Under the pieces are notes generated by a model. The model was given only the letters and a program-made list of their open reading frames with translations. It did not search any database and was not told the DNA's origin. This document shows, one piece after another, positions 60,924 to 64,000 of a stretch of 64,000 nucleotides of DNA. The first letter of the stretch is position 1, and each line of letters opens with the position of its first letter. The DNA lies in assembly GCA_900772845.1 (NCBI GenBank), contig CAAGSD010000061.1:1-64000 (forward strand), in the 5' to 3' direction. Made by a program: the position numbers and the translations under genes. Source of the stretch: Lachnospiraceae bacterium. GTDB lineage: Bacteria > Bacillota > Clostridia > Lachnospirales > Lachnospiraceae.

Positions 60924-61541
60924 ATGACATTTATTCCCAAACCACATGAAATATATAAACATTTTAAAGGAAATCTATATCAGATTGTAACCATAGCAAA
61001 ACATTCAGAGACCGGGGAACAGCTGGTGATCTATCAGGCATTGTACGGAGATTTCGGAACTTATGCGAGACCGTTAGCTATGTTCACCAGTGAGGTGGAC
61101 CGGGAGAAGTATCCGGAGGTGAAGCAGAGATTCCGCTTTGAATTGCAGGGCGCAGATGCGGACAGGCAGATAAAAGAAAGCGTTGACGGGAAAGCTGAGA
61201 GCAACAGACAGATCCAGGACAGCGCCAATTCGGATACACAGACTGCAATGAAACCCGCAGATGCGGCGGCACAGAGCCCAGCTGATAGTGTGCCCATAAG
61301 TACCGCAGAAGAGGAACCTACGCTGGATCCTCTTGTCCTGGAATTTCTGGATGCAGATTCTTATGAGCAGAAGCTTAACATTCTGGCAGGATTGCATCAT
61401 CGTATTACCAACGAGATGATCACCACCATGGCGATCTCCTGTGATATTGAGGTGAATGAAGGAGATCTGGAAGAGCGCTATGAAGAACTGAAAAACTGCC
61501 TGCTGACCATGGAGAAATTTGAATGCAATCGCCTGAGATAA
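60924..61541 (+). CDS. DUF1653 protein with a C-terminal extension
   Basis: 205 aa from MTFIPKPHEIYKHFKGNLYQIVTIAKHSETGEQLVIYQALYGDFGTYARP, after AAAGGAGAACGGCAG. DUF1653 fills residues 5-70; most members are about 70-90 aa. Here a disordered Gln/Asp/Ala-rich linker (about 80-130) joins a helical domain (LDPLVLEFLDADSYEQKLNILAGL...). It overlaps mutY by 19 nt. Role unknown. Confidence 0.85.
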   Translation: MTFIPKPHEIYKHFKGNLYQIVTIAKHSETGEQLVIYQALYGDFGTYARPLAMFTSEVDREKYPEVKQRFRFELQGADADRQIKESVDGKAESNRQIQDSANSDTQTAMKPADAAAQSPADSVPISTAEEEPTLDPLVLEFLDADSYEQKLNILAGLHHRITNEMITTMAISCDIEVNEGDLEERYEELKNCLLTMEKFECNRLR

Positions 61542-62728
61542 CCACGAATACAGAGCAAGAAGCACACAATAGAAAAAATTTAACAGATATTAAGGAAAAA
61601 TTCAGGATTGGTGACCTTCGGGCGATTCCCAAGCCGCTTTTAAAATGGTATGATAGTAACCGCAGGATCCTTCCCTGGAGAGAAGAAGCCACACCTTACC
61701 GGGTATGGGTCTCTGAGATCATGCTACAGCAGACCAGGGTAGAAGCGGTGAAGCCATATTTCAACCGTTTTATGGAAGCACTGCCGGATATTGAAGCACT
61801 GGCAGAGGCCCCGGAGGAATTGCTGTTAAAGCTCTGGGAAGGGCTGGGATATTATAACCGGGTACGGAATCTTCAGAAAGCGGCGATGCAGATCGTAGAG
61901 GATTATGGCGGAGTCATGCCGGATTCTTATGAAGCACTATTAGGACTGAAAGGAATCGGCAGCTATACTGCGGGAGCGGTATCCTCTATTGCGTATGGTA
62001 AGCCTAATCCTGCCGTGGATGGCAATGTGCTGCGGGTCATTGCCAGAATCCGCAAGGATGACCGGTGCATCTCCGAGGATAAAGTAAAAAAGGCAGTGGA
62101 GCAGGATCTGAGGGAGATCATTCCCACGGACAGACCGGGGGATTTCAATCAGGCAATGATGGAGATCGGAGCCTGCGTATGTATCCCTAACGGGGCTCCC
62201 CATTGCGAGGAATGTCCCCTGCAGCAGATCTGTATGGCATATGCCGACGGCACACAGTTACAATACCCCAACAAGGCAAAGGCAAAACAGCGCACCATTG
62301 AGGAAAAGACGATTCTCATTATTCGGGATGCGGAATCAGCTGCATTGCATAAACGTCCGGACAGAGGACTCCTTGCCGGAATGTATGAGTTTCCTTCCAT
62401 GAAGGGCTTTCATACAGCGGAAGAAGTGAGAGAATATCTGACAGAGAATGGATTACAGGTATTGCGTATCCAGCCCCTGGAAGACGCCAGACATATTTTT
62501 ACCCATAAGGAATGGCATATGAAGGGGTATCTCATCAGGGTGGATGAACTGGCACCTAAGGAACCGGGACCGGACTCTGCCTCCTGGATCTATATCGAGC
62601 CACAGGAGACAAGGGATAAATATCCTATTCCATCTGCATTTGCGGCTTATGCAAAGGGACTGAATATGAAACTGGGGATTCACGATACTTTGAAGCAAGA
62701 TACTCCGGTGGATGGAACAGCGTTGTGA
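61523..62728 (+). CDS. mutY: A/G-specific adenine glycosylase
   Basis: 401 aa. It removes adenine opposite 8-oxoguanine. Features: RRILPWREEATPYRVWVSEIMLQQTRVEAV (catalytic Glu), helix-hairpin-helix GLKGIGSYTAGAVSSIAYG, catalytic Asp in PAVDGNVLRV, the [4Fe-4S] loop CIPNGAPHCEECPLQQIC and a C-terminal Nudix-like domain that reads 8-oxoG. The first 25 residues are a non-conserved lead. Pairs with the DUF1653 gene by a 19-nt overlap. Confidence 0.96.
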   Translation: MQSPEITTNTEQEAHNRKNLTDIKEKFRIGDLRAIPKPLLKWYDSNRRILPWREEATPYRVWVSEIMLQQTRVEAVKPYFNRFMEALPDIEALAEAPEELLLKLWEGLGYYNRVRNLQKAAMQIVEDYGGVMPDSYEALLGLKGIGSYTAGAVSSIAYGKPNPAVDGNVLRVIARIRKDDRCISEDKVKKAVEQDLREIIPTDRPGDFNQAMMEIGACVCIPNGAPHCEECPLQQICMAYADGTQLQYPNKAKAKQRTIEEKTILIIRDAESAALHKRPDRGLLAGMYEFPSMKGFHTAEEVREYLTENGLQVLRIQPLEDARHIFTHKEWHMKGYLIRVDELAPKEPGPDSASWIYIEPQETRDKYPIPSAFAAYAKGLNMKLGIHDTLKQDTPVDGTAL

Positions 62729-62768
62729 ACAACAAAACAGACAGACGAAAAGAAGAAAGGACAGCGAT

Positions 62769-63797
62769 ATGAAATTACTTTCTATAGCAATTCCCTGTTA
62801 TAATTCTGAAAAGTATATGAGAAAATGTATAGATTCTCTGCTGATCGGCGGCGAGGATATAGAGATTCTTATTATCGATGATGGTTCTACCAAGGACCGT
62901 ACGGCGGAGATCGCCGATGAATATGAAGCACAGTTTCCCACGATCGTGCGTGCGATCCATAAGGAGAACGGCGGCCACGGATCAGCTGTGAATACCGGAA
63001 TCGCCAATGCCACCGGATTGTATTTTAAAGTCGTGGACAGCGATGACTGGGTAAAGCAGGATGCTTATTTTAAGATTCTGGATACACTGCGGGAGCTGGC
63101 AGGAGGCGGACAGGCACTGGATATGCTCATCAGCAATTATGTCTATGAAAAAGAAGGCGAGCGTCGTAAGAAGGTGATTCAATATCGACACATTTTACCT
63201 GTGGAGAAAATGTTCACCTGGTCAGACTGCCATCATTTCCGCAAAGGCCATTATATACTGATGCATTCCGTAATCTTCCGCACCAAATTGCTGCAGGAAT
63301 GTGGATTGAAGCTTCCGGAGCATACTTTCTATGTGGACAACCTGTATGTATTTGAACCGCTGCCTTATGTGAAGAATATGTATTATCTGGATGTGAATTT
63401 CTACAGATACTATATAGGCAGACAGGATCAGTCGGTGAATGAGACAGTCATGATCTCCCGTATCGATCAGCAGATCCGTGTGACGAAGCTGATGATCGAT
63501 TATCTGACAGGAAGAAAAGCAGAACTGGTAAAGAACAGACGTCTGTACCAGTACATGCGTAATTACTTAGAAATCATCATGACGGTATCCTCCGTCCTGC
63601 TGATCCGCTCCGGTACCACAGAACATCTGGAGAAAAAGCAGGAACTGTGGGAGTACCTGAAGGGAAAAGACAAGCGCCTGTATCTGTGGATGCGTAACGG
63701 CATCATGGGCGGCACCATGAACCTGCCCGGAAAAGGCGGACGCAAGATTTCGGTAGAAGGTTATAAGATCTGCCAGAAGCTGTTTGGGTTCAATTAG
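62769..63797 (+). CDS. Family 2 glycosyltransferase
   Basis: 342 aa from MKLLSIAIPCYNSEKYMRKCIDSLL, after GAAAGGACAGCGAT. GT-A motifs: IPCYNSE, IIDDGSTKDRTAEIADEY and the metal-binding VDSDDW at about residue 98. No membrane helices, so it is probably cytosolic, adding sugar to a lipid or wall precursor. The acceptor is unknown, and no capsule cluster is seen around it. A 19-codon upstream frame (from 62712) lacks a ribosome site. Confidence 0.92.
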   Translation: MKLLSIAIPCYNSEKYMRKCIDSLLIGGEDIEILIIDDGSTKDRTAEIADEYEAQFPTIVRAIHKENGGHGSAVNTGIANATGLYFKVVDSDDWVKQDAYFKILDTLRELAGGGQALDMLISNYVYEKEGERRKKVIQYRHILPVEKMFTWSDCHHFRKGHYILMHSVIFRTKLLQECGLKLPEHTFYVDNLYVFEPLPYVKNMYYLDVNFYRYYIGRQDQSVNETVMISRIDQQIRVTKLMIDYLTGRKAELVKNRRLYQYMRNYLEIIMTVSSVLLIRSGTTEHLEKKQELWEYLKGKDKRLYLWMRNGIMGGTMNLPGKGGRKISVEGYKICQKLFGFN

Positions 63798-63804
63798 GAC
63801 GGAA

Positions 63805-64000
63805 CTATTTCCGGAAGGCCAGAAACAACTTCAACAACCGGAGCGCATAAACACGTTCTCTTTGTTCAGAATTATTCAACATAGTTAAAATAGCGGATAC
63901 TTCGGCAGTTTGCTCGGGGTATCCGTTTTCTTCGGTATTTTTTCCGTAAATGATATAATCCAATGATATATCCAGTGTCTCGGAAAGAGCCATCAGAGTT
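63805..64000 (-). CDS. XRE-family regulator, partial (window edge)
   Basis: At least 65 C-terminal codons are in the window; the 5' end with most of the HTH lies beyond position 64000. TLMALSETLDISLDYIIYGK is the usual end of an XRE/SinR-like HTH domain. The rest (QTAEVSAILTMLNNSEQRERVYALRLLKLF) is a helical tail. It ends 7 nt from the convergent glycosyltransferase stop. ATG 63993 is internal, not the true start. Confidence 0.8.
   Translation of the reverse strand, partial: TLMALSETLDISLDYIIYGKNTEENGYPEQTAEVSAILTMLNNSEQRERVYALRLLKLFLAFRK

Overview
The window looks like chromosome from a spore-forming, anaerobic Firmicute of the Lachnospiraceae type (Clostridia). The evidence is the rimP-nusA-ylxR-L7Ae-infB-rbfA-nrnA-truB-ribF order, two spoVA genes, several protein types common in Lachnospiraceae, moderate GC, AGGAGG-type ribosome binding sites and TTGACA/TATAAT promoters. 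No rRNA, tRNA, CRISPR array, prophage or intact insertion sequence was seen.

Layout. 0-6.3 kb: an alanyl-tRNA editing protein on the minus strand, then carAB behind a long leader. 6.3-8.6 kb: a decayed Rpn-type nuclease gene, a superoxide dismutase and a Nudix hydrolase. 8.6-15.7 kb is an accessory, AT-richer stretch: two tandem membrane-anchored XRE regulators around a small membrane protein, three lipoprotein-like or anchored proteins, remnants of a RelE-type toxin-antitoxin pair, and an intact AbiEi/AbiEii (type IV) pair. 15.7-23.7 kb: a PadR regulator with a perfect operator dyad controlling a SEDS-like membrane protein, then holA, mscL with a zinc ribbon, a TPR lipoprotein, an XRE regulator, eno behind a structured leader, and a DUF2798 protein.

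23.7-30.1 kb is a polyamine operon: speA (arginine to agmatine), speE-like, speB (agmatine to putrescine), carboxy(nor)spermidine dehydrogenase and nspC (putrescine to spermidine through aspartate semialdehyde). It sits behind a roughly 490-nt leader with a branched fold and an intrinsic terminator. 30.1-34.3 kb: an acetolactate synthase-like enzyme, trpS and an SH3-domain surface protein. 34.4-43.5 kb: an NTF2-like protein with a 3alpha-hydroxysteroid-dehydrogenase-like SDR, a MocR regulator, spoVAD, a Schlafen/AlbA-type protein, ridA, aroK, a DMT transporter and spoVAE; the two spoVA genes are unusually split by about 4 kb. 43.8-53.5 kb: degV and the translation/transcription operon from rimP to ribF. 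53.7-64 kb: a Na/Pi transporter, thiT under a TPP riboswitch, a HAD phosphatase, a TetM/EF-G-like GTPase fused to a YacP/Rae1-type NYN nuclease, a small anchored protein, a DUF1653 protein overlapping mutY, a GT2 glycosyltransferase and a truncated XRE regulator.

Two families of intergenic inverted repeats run through the window. Family A is a long stem whose tip is GC-TT-GC; it lies upstream of carA, mscL, the DUF2798 gene, speA and the SH3 gene, with a 40-bp perfect relative (GC-GA-GC tip) before spoVAD. Family B is a CGGGG...CAAAAGGTCT hairpin in intergenic gaps. The strongest candidate for an undescribed system is the TetM-like/Rae1-like fusion, which joins a ribosome-binding GTPase to a nuclease family known to cut mRNA in the ribosomal A site. 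All calls rest on reading motifs in the sequence; no database search was run.
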